From contig CANGLK010000005.1 in the NCBI GenBank assembly GCA_947454735.1, positions 1 to 62,954 of the forward strand: a stretch of DNA of 62,954 nucleotides, given 5' to 3'. Position numbers and translations under genes: made by a program. Position 1 is the stretch's first letter. Every line of letters starts with the position of its first letter. This DNA comes from Candidatus Nanopelagicaceae bacterium (GTDB lineage Bacteria > Actinomycetota > Actinomycetes > Nanopelagicales > Nanopelagicaceae). This document shows, in pieces, positions 8,683 through 18,842 of the stretch. The notes under the pieces are model-generated. The model ran no database searches and was not told the origin of the DNA. It saw nothing but the letters and a program-made list of their open reading frames with translations.

Positions 8683-9341
8683 AGGGAGATTATTCCCGCT
8701 TGGCGCCCAGTGACACCGTCGCGACGATATGAGAAGAGATCTGGATCTTCAACTGTGCATTTAAATTTATTGATAATTGCCACACCCTCATCGCTCAACA
8801 CAGATCGCAGGGCAGCTGGAAGATCGAGAGCAAGACTGCCACGTGGAGTCTGCGATTGAGCAAATGGATGTAAGGCGACAACTTCGTTAAAGATATCTTC
8901 CGATACCTCGTAACAGCTTCCACAAATTGCAGGTCCGATGATTGCCGTGATCTGAGAGGCGCCCATATCTCGCATTAGCGAAAGAGTCTTTCTCGTGATC
9001 TCATTAGTTAGGCCGCGACGCCCAACGTGAACTGCCGCAACGGATTCTCTAGATTTCAAAAGCAGAGGAATGCAATCTGCAACCATCACGGCGAGAGATA
9101 TTCCCGGAATACCCGTTACCAGCGCATCTGCTGTCGGTACCTCATCAGTAACTTCTTCAATCAGAGCGATTCGATCACCATGCACCTGATTCATATATTG
9201 AGTTGGACCGACGATGGTCGAAATAAGCTCCCGATTTTTAAGTACATCATCGAGAGAATCACCAACATGTGCACCGAGATTGAGAGATGCAAACGCACCG
9301 TGGCTTACGCCTCCGGTGCGTTTGGTAAAGCGAGATGCCAT
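8679..9341 (-). CDS. pgeF: PgeF/YfiH-family multicopper-like (laccase-domain) protein
   Basis: Member of the YfiH/YlmD family (PgeF, peptidoglycan editing factor; some members act as purine nucleoside phosphorylases or adenosine deaminases). The 220-residue protein keeps the metal-site residues: His in NQVHGDRIA, Cys in VADCIPLLL and His in AAVHVGRRGL. In the last motif the usual HxGWRG is HVGRRG, a Trp to Arg change. Further family features are IGPAICGSCYEV and the C-terminal SYRRDGVTGRQAG. It lies 15 bp after ftsZ and overlaps yggS. The substrate in this organism cannot be inferred. Confidence 0.88.
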   Translation of the reverse strand: MASRFTKRTGGVSHGAFASLNLGAHVGDSLDDVLKNRELISTIVGPTQYMNQVHGDRIALIEEVTDEVPTADALVTGIPGISLAVMVADCIPLLLKSRESVAAVHVGRRGLTNEITRKTLSLMRDMGASQITAIIGPAICGSCYEVSEDIFNEVVALHPFAQSQTPRGSLALDLPAALRSVLSDEGVAIINKFKCTVEDPDLFSYRRDGVTGRQAGIISL

Positions 9342-9356
9342 GAAGAGCTTTATTAC

Positions 9357-10487
9357 TTATTTCATAAAGTCTGGGACGTCGATTTCATCCTCAGAGACCA
9401 TCTCTTCAAATGTGATGCGCTTGCGTGGCGCTGAGTTATCGAGATCAAGAGCTACAGAGAGCGGATCATTTGAAGGAATGGGATCTGCCACTCCACCAAG
9501 AGTTGCCGCATTGATTGTTGGCATATCGACCTTCTTAGGTTCTCCACCAGCAAAACCTGCAGCGATCACGGTGATGCGAACTTCATCACCGAGGGCATCA
9601 TCAATAGTTGTACCGAAGATGATGCGAGCATCAGGGTGAGCAGCAGCCTGTACGAGCTCACATGCTTCATTGATCTCAAAGAGACCTAGGTCAGAACCGC
9701 CAGCAACTGAGAGTAGAACTCCCATTGCGCCATCGATTGAAGCCTCAAGTAGTGGACTTGAAATCGCAAGCTCCGCTGCGCGAGCCGCGCGATTGTCTCC
9801 ACGAGCTGAACCGATTCCCATAAGAGCAGAACCGGCATCAGTCATAACAGTCTTCACATCTGCGAAGTCCAGGTTAATCAAACCAGGCTGTGTGATGATC
9901 TCTGTAATTCCTTGAACGCCAGAAAGAAGTACCTGATCTGCGCTCTTGAACGCATCCATCGCTGTGATGTTGCGATCTGAAATTGCAAGAAGACGATCAT
10001 TAGGAATAACAATGAGAGTGTCTACATGTTCGCGAAGAGATTCGATTCCTTCTTCTGCTTGGCGCGAACGTATCTTTCCTTCAAATGAGAATGGACGAGT
10101 AACAACACCGATTGTGAGAGCGCCTAGATCACGTGCAATCTTTGCAACGATTGGTGCGCCACCTGTACCGGTTCCGCCACCTTCACCTGCAGTTACGAAG
10201 ACCATATCTGCGCCACGAAGAATCTCTTCGATCTCTTCTGTGTGATCGATAGCTGCCTGTCGACCCTTCTCAGGTGCAGCACCTGCACCGAGACCCTTTG
10301 TAGAAGCGCGACCGATATCAAGCTTTACATCTGCATCACTCATCAAGAGATGTTGTGCATCTGTATTGATTGCAATGAACTCAACGCCTTTGAGTCCTAC
10401 TTCAATCATGCGATTGATCGCATTAACTCCGCCTCCGCCGATACCGACGACCTTAATTACGGCGAGATAATTCTGTGGTGCAGCCAC
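9357..10487 (-). CDS. ftsZ: Cell division GTPase FtsZ
   Basis: Tubulin-like GTPase that forms the division ring. The 376-residue protein has the nucleotide-binding glycine motif [16 protein letters not shown] near the N-terminus and the tubulin signature [11 protein letters not shown] variable linker leads to the conserved C-terminal peptide DVPDFMK, which binds SepF and FtsW in Actinobacteria. It starts at GTG 10487, supported by AAGGAGG six bases upstream. A 150-bp gap after ftsQ (10488-10637) probably carries an ftsZ promoter, as in other Actinobacteria, but I could not define it by motif. Confidence 0.98.
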   Translation of the reverse strand: MAAPQNYLAVIKVVGIGGGGVNAINRMIEVGLKGVEFIAINTDAQHLLMSDADVKLDIGRASTKGLGAGAAPEKGRQAAIDHTEEIEEILRGADMVFVTAGEGGGTGTGGAPIVAKIARDLGALTIGVVTRPFSFEGKIRSRQAEEGIESLREHVDTLIVIPNDRLLAISDRNITAMDAFKSADQVLLSGVQGITEIITQPGLINLDFADVKTVMTDAGSALMGIGSARGDNRAARAAELAISSPLLEASIDGAMGVLLSVAGGSDLGLFEINEACELVQAAAHPDARIIFGTTIDDALGDEVRITVIAAGFAGGEPKKVDMPTINAATLGGVADPIPSNDPLSVALDLDNSAPRKRITFEEMVSEDEIDVPDFMK

Positions 10488-10637
10488 CCTGTGCCTCCTT
10501 AAGAACTGTAAACCCCCGATTGAGAGTTACATTTCTATTCACTTTGATGGTGGCAAGGTATGTCTTTGTGCGGAGCTAATCAAAAACCAACACGAAGAAA
10601 TACCTCTACCTTCTGTAGAGAGTTTCTTTCGGTGAAA

Positions 10638-11333
10638 TTACTTCACTATCGGAGCATGTGGTGCAGAGAGATCTACTCTACTGATGGATTTATTTTCAGG
10701 CTGTGCCAATAGAGCCTTTAGAACACTGACTTTAAGATCTACTTGGTCAGTACTACCCCACATCACCTTGATAGTGCGACCCTGCCATTCTTGCCATGAA
10801 GAGATCGAACTCTCATTCGTAGCGCTGAGTGAGATGAGATTGGCGCGGATATCGGAAGAGAGATTGGTAAAGAGCGAGATTGCGCTGAGCCCGAGCTCTG
10901 GTGTTGCAGCAGAGACGACTGGTAAACCTTTCGGGGTTATGCCAGGAAGATCAAAAATTTCTCCTTGGCGATCAATAGCTTTTCCTTTATAGAGTCCTAC
11001 GGCAATCCTTGGAACAACCTTTATTTCTACAGAACCGTTCGCCCAATGTCGATCGACCGAGACGGATTTGACCCAGGAGATTTCACTTAACTTCTTCTCA
11101 ATGGAACGTGGCTCAATGCGGGCCAATTTTTCACCGCTAAATATTCCTGTTCTTGTGATGACCGAATTTATTGAAATTTCAGGAGGTTGACCAACTACGT
11201 CTATTGATTTCACAGTAAAAATTGGAGACCAAGCAAAGAGGTAGATAAGGCCTGCGAAAATTAAGACTGAAATTGATATTAATCGGGTGCGCTTTTGCAT
11301 CTTCCAATCAACCGAATCTACGGGTAAGTCCAT
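10638..11333 (-). CDS. ftsQ: Cell division protein FtsQ
   Basis: Bitopic divisome protein that links FtsL and other septal proteins. The 231-residue protein has one membrane segment (residues about 16-36, LISISVLIFAGLIYLFAWS), an extracytoplasmic POTRA domain (FTVKSIDVVGQPPEISINSVI) and a beta-rich FtsQ domain (GEIFDLPG, KGLPVVS). Sequence conservation is low, as usual for the family, so context is important: it lies between murC and ftsZ, overlapping murC by 26 bp with this start. An alternative ATG at 11300 would avoid the overlap; neither has a strong ribosome binding site. Just after its stop, CTCTAC and GTAGAG can form a small hairpin without a U-run. Confidence 0.88.
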   Translation of the reverse strand: MDLPVDSVDWKMQKRTRLISISVLIFAGLIYLFAWSPIFTVKSIDVVGQPPEISINSVITRTGIFSGEKLARIEPRSIEKKLSEISWVKSVSVDRHWANGSVEIKVVPRIAVGLYKGKAIDRQGEIFDLPGITPKGLPVVSAATPELGLSAISLFTNLSSDIRANLISLSATNESSISSWQEWQGRTIKVMWGSTDQVDLKVSVLKALLAQPENKSISRVDLSAPHAPIVK

Positions 11334-12711
11334 CAGCGATGATTGGCGCTAGCGAATTTACATCCCCTGCTCCAAGAGTGAGGATTACATCGCCCGGCCT
11401 TGCAATCTCAACAATTCTTTCCGATGCTTCAACAAAGTTCGGAAGGTAAATTCCATGCTGCATCTTCTCTGCAATGAGCTCGGCGCTCACGCCTGGAATC
11501 GGCTTCTCGCTTGCGGCGTAGATTTCAAGGAGCGTTACATCATCTGCAACGTCGAGAGAGGTTGCGAATTGATCGAGAAAGGCTTGAGTGCGTGTGTAGC
11601 GGTGTGGCTGGAAGATCACTAGTACGCGACCGGTATCTGCATATCGACGTGCTGCTTCAAGGGTTACGGCAATCTCTGTTGGATGATGTCCATAATCATC
11701 GATGATGCGAATTCCATTGACCGTAGCCTTTAGTTCAAAGCGTCGTCCTGCTCCTCTAAAAGAATGAAGTCCGCTAAGGAATGCAGGAATATTTAGGTCG
11801 AATACGAGTGCAAGGGCGAGAGTTCCTGCCGCGTTGAGAAGATTATGTTTTCCGGGAACTTGGAGCTCGATAAAGCCGACGACTGTTCCCTTCCAGATTG
11901 CTCGTCCACGAGAACCGGTAGCGGTGAGTTCAATCTGATCAATCTTGAGATCCGAAGAGCTATCTTCACCATAAGAATAAGTAGCGCAATGGGTAACACT
12001 CTCCCCTAGGGCGTGTGAGCCGGGATCATCATTGCAATAGATAAGAAAGCCATCTGCAGGAATCGTCTCCGCAAAATTCTTGAAGACTTGAACCACTTCT
12101 GCCTCCGTTGAGAAGTAGTCAACGTGGTCATGCTCAACATTTGTCATGATTGCAGCACGCGGATGGTAGGCGACAAATGAGCCATCTGATTCATCGGCCT
12201 CAGCGATAAAGAATTCGCCAGTGCCACGGTGAGCATTTGAGCCAGATGCGGTAAGCGTTCCTCCTATCGCAAATGAAGGATCGGAACCGCATGCCTGAAA
12301 AGCAACTGTTGCCATCGAAGAAGTAGTCGTCTTTCCATGAGTACCGGCAACGGCGATACTTGTAAGTCCATGCATCAAGAGAGCTAACGCTTTAGCTCGA
12401 GTCATGATTGGAATCGACCGCTCAATTGCTCGAACAATCTCTGGATTCTGAGCAGAGATAGCGGTGGAGTAGATAACTACATCTGCCTGATCGACATTCT
12501 TCGCTTCATGTGATTTAAAGATTGTTGCACCGAGCGCTCCAAGTGCCGTGAGCACAGTTGAATCTTTTGAATCCGACCCTGAAACTGCGATGCCATCTGC
12601 GAGAGCGATTCGAGCGAGTCCGCTCATTCCCGAGCCGCCGATTCCAATAAAGTGAATCTTCTTTCCCGCAAATGACTCGCCAGCAAAGGCAGTCGTAATT
12701 GGGGCGCTCAT
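11308..12711 (-). CDS. murC: UDP-N-acetylmuramate--L-alanine ligase MurC
   Basis: Adds L-alanine to UDP-MurNAc, the first peptide step of peptidoglycan precursor synthesis. The 467-residue Mur ligase has the N-terminal nucleotide-binding GIGGSGMSGLARI, the ATP-binding loop AGTHGKTTT, the central EADESDGSF motif, and the C-terminal FQPHRYTRT. Its ATG overlaps the murG stop by one base (TAATG). Confidence 0.97.
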   Translation of the reverse strand: MSAPITTAFAGESFAGKKIHFIGIGGSGMSGLARIALADGIAVSGSDSKDSTVLTALGALGATIFKSHEAKNVDQADVVIYSTAISAQNPEIVRAIERSIPIMTRAKALALLMHGLTSIAVAGTHGKTTTSSMATVAFQACGSDPSFAIGGTLTASGSNAHRGTGEFFIAEADESDGSFVAYHPRAAIMTNVEHDHVDYFSTEAEVVQVFKNFAETIPADGFLIYCNDDPGSHALGESVTHCATYSYGEDSSSDLKIDQIELTATGSRGRAIWKGTVVGFIELQVPGKHNLLNAAGTLALALVFDLNIPAFLSGLHSFRGAGRRFELKATVNGIRIIDDYGHHPTEIAVTLEAARRYADTGRVLVIFQPHRYTRTQAFLDQFATSLDVADDVTLLEIYAASEKPIPGVSAELIAEKMQHGIYLPNFVEASERIVEIARPGDVILTLGAGDVNSLAPIIADGLTRRFG

Positions 12712-13796
12712 TAGATTCCTACGGCTCTCTCGATAATTTTCACTATCTTATCTATAGCACCCGCTCCACTTGCATCAGCCTCATCGGGGCGGTTGCCACT
12801 TTCTTTCAAGAGATCGGAGATGTGTGCATCAAGCCACTCTGGAGTGAAGGCGCTCTGTTCGATTATTTGAGCGCGCCCTGATTGCACTAGTGCGCGAGCA
12901 TTGAGCGATTGCTCGCCATTTCCAACTGGAAGCGGGATAAAGAGTGAGTAACGCGCAAGAGCTGTCGCCTCGGCGCAGGTGACGGCGCCACTTCGTGAAA
13001 TAAGCAAATCTGCAGCGAGATAGCAGAGGGCCATATCCTCGATGTAATTTAATGCGCGGTAGTCAGTTGTGCTCTCTGGAAGGGCATTGCTCTTTCCTAC
13101 TCCATGCAAAATTGAGATTCCTCGCGATTCAAATGAGGCACGTGATTGCGCAATGACTGCATTGATTGCCTGTGATCCTTGTGAACCGCCGAAGATAAAG
13201 ACAAGTGGCTGCACAGGACTGAGTCCATAGCGAGATGCGATCTCGCGCTTTGCATCGGCTCGTGCAGTCCGCCAATTGGGGCTCGCTTTTTCAAGTGCCT
13301 CAATTACATCTGCTCGAAGAGGCAGTCCTGTGAGCTCGGCCTTAGAGAAGAGAGTTGAATTAACTTCGTAACTGATTGCAAGATGTTGGGTAAGTCGAGC
13401 ACCCAGTCGATTAGCCCATCCTGGTCGTGCATTCTGTTCGTGGATTACAAGTGGAGTCCGCGTGATTGCAGTTGCAATGTAGAGGGGGCCAGATACATAT
13501 CCCCCGAAACCAATAGCGCAATCAACCCCCTTGAGAAGTTTGCGGGTGCGATTAATCGATGAAATCAATTGGAATGGAACTTTGAGCAGCGATAGAGATA
13601 GCGTGCGAGCGATTGCCACCTTTGGAATAAGGTGAAGTGGAAACCCTGCCGCCGGAACGAGTGCATTCTCTAGCCCCGATGCCGTTCCAATAAATGAAAT
13701 CTCATCGCCTGGGTGGGCAACTTTCCACGCTCGAGCAACGGCGAGAGCAGGCTCAACATGGCCTGCAGTTCCGCCGCCGGCAAGGAGAATCTTCAT
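12711..13796 (-). CDS. murG: UDP-GlcNAc transferase MurG
   Basis: Peripheral membrane GT-B glycosyltransferase that converts lipid I to lipid II. The 361-residue protein begins with the glycine-rich acceptor loop GGGTAGHVEPALA and has the second domain nucleotide loop FIFGGSQGSQAIN plus the donor-binding SRSGAVTCAEATAL. It lies between ftsW and murC in the standard order. Confidence 0.96.
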   Translation of the reverse strand: MKILLAGGGTAGHVEPALAVARAWKVAHPGDEISFIGTASGLENALVPAAGFPLHLIPKVAIARTLSLSLLKVPFQLISSINRTRKLLKGVDCAIGFGGYVSGPLYIATAITRTPLVIHEQNARPGWANRLGARLTQHLAISYEVNSTLFSKAELTGLPLRADVIEALEKASPNWRTARADAKREIASRYGLSPVQPLVFIFGGSQGSQAINAVIAQSRASFESRGISILHGVGKSNALPESTTDYRALNYIEDMALCYLAADLLISRSGAVTCAEATALARYSLFIPLPVGNGEQSLNARALVQSGRAQIIEQSAFTPEWLDAHISDLLKESGNRPDEADASGAGAIDKIVKIIERAVGI

Positions 13797-13812
13797 TGGA
13801 ACTTACTTCTCC

Positions 13813-14985
13813 CTACTTCTTTGAGAAACGACGAACGAGTTCCTTTGAAACATCTTTATCTCGAAGGGCTACTCCTGCCACGAAGCCTAGGGCGCATATT
13901 GTCGTGAGCAGCGCAGATCCGCCGTACGACACAAGTGGAAGTGTCACACCCACAACTGGAAGCACGCTAATTGCGGTGCCGATATTGAGTATTGCTTGAA
14001 TACCAATCCAGCATCCAACGCCGGCGCAGACATAACGTGAAAATGGATCACGCGCTCTGAGAGCGATTCTAAAGATTGAATAGACCAAGGTCCCGATGAG
14101 AATTAGAACTCCGAGAGTTCCAACAAGTCCGAGCTCTTCACCAATGACTGAGTAGATGAAGTCGGTATGCGCTTCAGGAAGATTGCCCCACTTCTGACGA
14201 CCACCGCCGAGACCAACTCCAAAGAGCCCACCGGTTGCAAGACCTAGGAGGCTATGTGCTGGCTGCCAACCAATGTTCTTGTAATCATCTGGTGCAAATG
14301 GATTAAGGAAGACGAGAAAACGGGCGCGACGATAATCGGAGGTCACGATTCCAATCGCCAATCCTGCAAAGAGAACTGCAGCAACTGTTCCCATCTTGCG
14401 AAGATCAAGACCTGAGACAAAGAGTAAACCTGAAAAGATTGCAGCAACTACGGCGGCAGTTCCGAGATCATGACCTCGAAGAATTCCGAGAATCACTAGG
14501 AGGAAACCTGGCGCAAGAAGTGCGATGACATTGAAGCGATTCTTCTGATGTGATTCTTTCTTTGCCAAGAGATAGGAGGCCCAAAGAATGAGGAGAAACT
14601 TGGTAAATTCACCCGGTTGAATATCGACAACTTTAAGGTCAATCCAGTTTCTATTTCCATTTACCTCTTTACCCACGCCGGGAATCATCACGATAGTGAC
14701 GAGGACAAGAGAGAGGAAAAGCCCCGACTTCGCAAGACGGTTCCATTGCTCAACTGGCCGACTCGCGAGAAAGATTGCAATGGGGACTCCAGCGATAAGA
14801 AATATGAATTGGCGCAACGCAACGGCAAATGCATAACCCTTTGTATCGATGGCATGAATTGACGATGCGGAGAAGACCATGATCAATCCGAGCACGACGA
14901 GAATTGATGTGCTGATAATCATCATATAAAAATGGTTGACGGGGTTGTTGAGGAAGCGAGTTCTCTGAGCAGACTTAGTGGACAT
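13813..14985 (-). CDS. ftsW: Septal peptidoglycan glycosyltransferase FtsW
   Basis: SEDS-family membrane enzyme that polymerises lipid II at the septum with FtsI. The 390-residue protein has about ten membrane segments; recognisable family motifs are PGEFTKFLLILW, the loop AHTDFIYSVIGEELG with its conserved acidic residues, and the C-terminal VSYGGSALLTT. It overlaps the end of murD by 11 bp, as expected of a tightly packed operon. Confidence 0.96.
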   Translation of the reverse strand: MSTKSAQRTRFLNNPVNHFYMMIISTSILVVLGLIMVFSASSIHAIDTKGYAFAVALRQFIFLIAGVPIAIFLASRPVEQWNRLAKSGLFLSLVLVTIVMIPGVGKEVNGNRNWIDLKVVDIQPGEFTKFLLILWASYLLAKKESHQKNRFNVIALLAPGFLLVILGILRGHDLGTAAVVAAIFSGLLFVSGLDLRKMGTVAAVLFAGLAIGIVTSDYRRARFLVFLNPFAPDDYKNIGWQPAHSLLGLATGGLFGVGLGGGRQKWGNLPEAHTDFIYSVIGEELGLVGTLGVLILIGTLVYSIFRIALRARDPFSRYVCAGVGCWIGIQAILNIGTAISVLPVVGVTLPLVSYGGSALLTTICALGFVAGVALRDKDVSKELVRRFSKK

Positions 14986-16381
14986 TTATTACTACTTCCT
15001 TTACCGCTGATGCAAAGCGATCTCCGCGATCGCTATAAGAGATAAATTGATCCATCGAGGCACATGCTGGAGCGAGGAGGACGACATCACCCTCTTTTGA
15101 AAGGCTTTGGGCGCAGCGCACAATGGACTCCATAAATATGTTCTCTGCGCTCCCCTTCTGATATCCAATCGGTGGATCAATAAGGTGAATTGGAAGCTCA
15201 GGGGCACGTTCTCGAAGAGCGCTTGCTATTAATTCACGGTCATCACCAATTAAGATGGCAGCTTTGAGGCGTGACCAGGTTCTATCGATGAGCGGCTCCA
15301 TTGCTGCACCCTTGGCTAAACCGCCCGCAATCCAGATCACCGAAAAGTTGGAGAGAATTGATGCAGCAGCAGCATGAGGGTTTGTCGCCTTTGAATCATC
15401 GATCCATCTCACTCCATCGTGGTTTGCTACCTCTTCAATGCGATGTTTTCCTGGCTTAAAACTCTTAAGCGCCTCGCGAATTACCTCACGTGAGACGCCG
15501 ACGGTTGAAGCTAGCCCTGCAGCGGCGAGTGAGTTAGAGATGTGATGTGGCACCGTTGGAAGAATCTCGGTGAGCTCTGCAATCAACGCTGCTTCCTGCA
15601 CATCTGCAACAAATGCTCGATCTACGAGAAGTTCTTCTACAACTCCAAGTTCGCCGGGTCCTGGAGTATCGAGTGAGTAGAAAACTTTTCGCCCGAGCCA
15701 ATGAGAGGTACGTCCCACTACCTCGCCATCATCGCCATTGAGAATTGCGGTGATGGACTTATCGAGAATTGAAATTTTATCTTGCGCATAGGCATCAAAG
15801 GATCCGTGCCAGTCAACATGATCGTCGGCAATATTGAGAATTGCAGATGAGATGAATTGAGCATCTTTGAGCCAATGGAGCTGAAAGGATGAAAGTTCAA
15901 GTACTAAGTAATCAAATTTCTCAGATGCCATAACGGATTCAATAACAGTGGTGCCGACATTGCCACAAGCTCGAGCGTTGATTCCTGCCGTAGCCAGAAT
16001 GTGAGCAACCATCTCTACAGTAGTTGTCTTTCCATTTGTTCCTGTCAGAGCTAACCACTTCTGTTGAGGTGCGAATTCACTCTTGAGAGAGAATGCAAAA
16101 TCAATCTCATTGAGAATATCTTTGCCGTGTTGGCGGGCTGCGAGAACGATTGGATGATCCTCGCGCCAACCGGGTGAGATCATCAGGGCATCGAAATCTT
16201 CAATTGAGATCTGATCTGGCGCGAAAACGCTAAATCCCTCTACCTCGTTAACCTTCTCATCAGTAAAAGCGACTTCCGCGCCACGAGAGAGAAGTGCACG
16301 CGCAACAGCGAGACCCGTTATACCGGCGCCAGCAACGAGAACACGCTTCTCGCTCAGCGCTGCATATGGAGGTGAAGTCAT
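14975..16381 (-). CDS. murD: UDP-N-acetylmuramoylalanine--D-glutamate ligase MurD
   Basis: Adds D-glutamate to UDP-MurNAc-L-Ala. The 468-residue product has the N-terminal GAGITGLAVARALLSRG, the ATP loop LTGTNGKTTTVEM, ILNIADDHVDWHG and the C-terminal IDDSKATNPHAA. The start is the ATG at 16381, 11 bp after the mraY stop; the longer frame to 16492 would lie inside mraY and add residues not found in MurD. Confidence 0.96.
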   Translation of the reverse strand: MTSPPYAALSEKRVLVAGAGITGLAVARALLSRGAEVAFTDEKVNEVEGFSVFAPDQISIEDFDALMISPGWREDHPIVLAARQHGKDILNEIDFAFSLKSEFAPQQKWLALTGTNGKTTTVEMVAHILATAGINARACGNVGTTVIESVMASEKFDYLVLELSSFQLHWLKDAQFISSAILNIADDHVDWHGSFDAYAQDKISILDKSITAILNGDDGEVVGRTSHWLGRKVFYSLDTPGPGELGVVEELLVDRAFVADVQEAALIAELTEILPTVPHHISNSLAAAGLASTVGVSREVIREALKSFKPGKHRIEEVANHDGVRWIDDSKATNPHAAAASILSNFSVIWIAGGLAKGAAMEPLIDRTWSRLKAAILIGDDRELIASALRERAPELPIHLIDPPIGYQKGSAENIFMESIVRCAQSLSKEGDVVLLAPACASMDQFISYSDRGDRFASAVKEVVINVH

Positions 16382-16392
16382 GGCGAAGTGGA

Positions 16393-17451
16393 CTAACCCA
16401 CAACCCAATCTGCATAGAAGAGTCCGAGTCCCATTGCTACACAGAGGCCGGCGATAATCCAGAAGCGGAGCACGACAGTTACCTGCCCCCACCCTAGAAG
16501 TTCAAAGTGATGATGAAGGGGCGCCATCTTAAAGAGGCGCTTTCCACCTGTCGCCTTGAAGTAGATCACTTGTAGCGCCACTGAGAGCGTAATAATCACA
16601 AAGAGTCCACCGAGAGGGATGAGGAGAAGTTGAATACGAAGTGATGCTGCAATTCCGGCAAGTGCAGCTCCAAGTGCTAGCGATCCTGTATCGCCCATAA
16701 AGATTTTCGCAGGAGATGCATTCCACCAGAGAAAACCTGTACAAGAACCAGCAAAGGCTGCAGAGAGAACAGCGAGGTCAAGTGGATCGCGGACGTTATA
16801 ACAATTACTTGATGTCACGATTGCGCAGCTCTGACCGAACTCCCAAGTTCCAATCAATACATAAGCGATAAATGTCATCACTGCAGCACCGGTTGCTAAT
16901 CCATCGAGGCCATCGGTGAGGTTCACGCCATTACTTGTTGCGGTGACCATAAAGGCAATCCAAATGACAACTGCCACGACGCCGAGAGTAATTGATGTAT
17001 CGCGGACAGTTGAGAGTTGAAGACTTAGGGGTGTGTAGCCATCTTTATCGGCAAATTGAAGTCCGAGGTAACCAAATATTGAAGCTGCAAGAACTTGGCC
17101 GAGAATCTTCTGCTTTCCACTAATGCCGCCAGAATTTTGACGAGAGATTTTCATGTAATCGTCGAGGAAGCCAACCAATCCAATTGCAACTACCAGACCT
17201 ATAACCAAGAGCGCTGAAACGCTTATTGGATTTTCGGCGACGAGGTGAGCGATGAAATATGAAGCGACCACTGAGAAGATAATGATCAGCCCGCCCATAG
17301 TTGGGGTTCCGCGCTTAGTGTGATGAGAGGTAGGTCCATCATCTCGAATGAATTGACCGTAACCACGGCGCGCAAGAGCTTTAATAAGTAGTGGAGTACC
17401 AAAGAGCGAGAAGAAGAGCGCAAGGGCTCCTGCAATCAGAATCTCTCTCAT
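16393..17451 (-). CDS. mraY: Phospho-MurNAc-pentapeptide transferase MraY
   Basis: Membrane enzyme that makes lipid I by moving phospho-MurNAc-pentapeptide onto undecaprenyl phosphate. The 352-residue protein has about ten membrane segments, the aspartate-rich catalytic loops LVGFLDDYMK and NLTDGLDGLATG, the Mg site FMGDTGSLALG, and the cytoplasmic HHHFE motif (MAPLHHHFELLGW). Four-base overlap with murF. Confidence 0.97.
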   Translation of the reverse strand: MREILIAGALALFFSLFGTPLLIKALARRGYGQFIRDDGPTSHHTKRGTPTMGGLIIIFSVVASYFIAHLVAENPISVSALLVIGLVVAIGLVGFLDDYMKISRQNSGGISGKQKILGQVLAASIFGYLGLQFADKDGYTPLSLQLSTVRDTSITLGVVAVVIWIAFMVTATSNGVNLTDGLDGLATGAAVMTFIAYVLIGTWEFGQSCAIVTSSNCYNVRDPLDLAVLSAAFAGSCTGFLWWNASPAKIFMGDTGSLALGAALAGIAASLRIQLLLIPLGGLFVIITLSVALQVIYFKATGGKRLFKMAPLHHHFELLGWGQVTVVLRFWIIAGLCVAMGLGLFYADWVVG

Positions 17452-18842
17452 TCGTTTACTCCCTCTTCGCTCTCAATCTTTGAAATCCAAAACTTCTCAA
17501 TATTCTCTGCAAGCACTTCTAAGCCATCCGATCGCGACGCCTTACAGAGAAGAACATCGCCCCGATTGAGATGCTCTGCAAAGATAAGTGCCTCTGCCTT
17601 GTCGACGCAATTGTGAATAGAGATTGGAGAATTTTCTCCTATCCCAATTGCATAATCCGGTGCTCCCACAGTGACGAGATGATCGACGCCGAGAGATGAG
17701 GCAAGGGTGCCAATCTCTCCATGTGCCTGTCGGGATGACTCGCCGAGTTCGCGCATATTTCCAAGGAATGCCCATGATTCACCGCCACGCTCCTGCGTGA
17801 GGTGCACGAGCGTTCGCAGCGCTGCCGCCATCGAATCAGGGCTCGCGTTATAGGCATCGTTGATGATAGTGAGGTCGTGAAGTTCTTTAACTTCCATGCG
17901 CCAACGAGCATGGACTTCCGCCGTTGAAAGTGCGCCGGCTATATGGTCAGTTGAAATCCCAAGAGTGTGTGCAACAGCTGCAGCAGCAAGGGCATTGCTA
18001 ATCTGATGTTCGCCATAGAGGCGAAGAGCTACAGTGCTGCGGCCTTCAGGTGTAACGAGATCGAAGTGCGGGCGTCCCTCTCGAAGTTCAATATCTGTTG
18101 CACGTACATCTGCGCTGCTGGTTTCTCCGAAGAATAAGGCCTTGCCTTTATGGAGTGGCTTCATCTTCGGTGTGTATTCATCGTATTGACCGAGAATTGC
18201 GATTCCATCTTCACGAAGAGTTGAAATCATCTCGGACTTCGTCTCAGCGATAGTTTCTATTGAGCCAAATTCACCAATATGAGCAGCCGCAACTCTGAGA
18301 ACAACCCCAACCTGCGGGGCTGCAATCTTGGCTAAAGCAGCAATATCGCCTTGATGACGTGCGCCCATCTCAACGATGCAATATTGAGTCTCTCTCGTGC
18401 ACTGCAAGAGAGTGATGGGAACTCCAAGTTCATTATTGTTATTTCCCTTGGGAGAGACTGTCACTCCTTCTGCGCTCAAGATTCCTGCAAGGAGTTCTTT
18501 CGTTGTTGTCTTTCCCTGAGAACCGGTGATACCAATTACTATCAACTCCGTAAGTTCATGACGCACATGTGCAGCTAGTGCGCTGATTGCGCGAGTTACA
18601 TCCTCGACCACGATGCACCTCTGAGAGACTTGATGACTTGTAAGAGCGAGTAGCGCACCATTTTTAAATGCGTCACCTACATAATCATGACCGTCAACGT
18701 TCTCGCCTTTGATTGCTAGAAAGATCGAACCGGGAATGCAGTTTCCGGATGAAAGAAAGGCTGGAGCAGTGATAGAGACATCATCTCCATGAAGTACTCC
18801 CCCGACGATTGCCGCGATTTCACTCGCCATCATCGCAATCAC
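17448..18842 (-). CDS. murF: UDP-MurNAc-tripeptide--D-alanyl-D-alanine ligase MurF
   Basis: Adds D-Ala-D-Ala to the UDP-MurNAc tripeptide. The 464-residue Mur ligase shows the ATP loop GITGSQGKTTTKEL, VEMGARHQGDIA and the C-terminal NDAYNASPDSMAAAL. Its ATG and stop each overlap the neighbouring genes by four bases, indicating translational coupling in the murE-murF-mraY series. Confidence 0.96.
   Translation of the reverse strand: MIAMMASEIAAIVGGVLHGDDVSITAPAFLSSGNCIPGSIFLAIKGENVDGHDYVGDAFKNGALLALTSHQVSQRCIVVEDVTRAISALAAHVRHELTELIVIGITGSQGKTTTKELLAGILSAEGVTVSPKGNNNNELGVPITLLQCTRETQYCIVEMGARHQGDIAALAKIAAPQVGVVLRVAAAHIGEFGSIETIAETKSEMISTLREDGIAILGQYDEYTPKMKPLHKGKALFFGETSSADVRATDIELREGRPHFDLVTPEGRSTVALRLYGEHQISNALAAAAVAHTLGISTDHIAGALSTAEVHARWRMEVKELHDLTIINDAYNASPDSMAAALRTLVHLTQERGGESWAFLGNMRELGESSRQAHGEIGTLASSLGVDHLVTVGAPDYAIGIGENSPISIHNCVDKAEALIFAEHLNRGDVLLCKASRSDGLEVLAENIEKFWISKIESEEGVNE

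Noticed and set aside
10488-10637. Possible tRNA or small RNA between ftsQ and ftsZ
   Set aside because: No cloverleaf or conserved tRNA bases; only a weak 6-bp hairpin. It is more simply the ftsZ promoter and leader.
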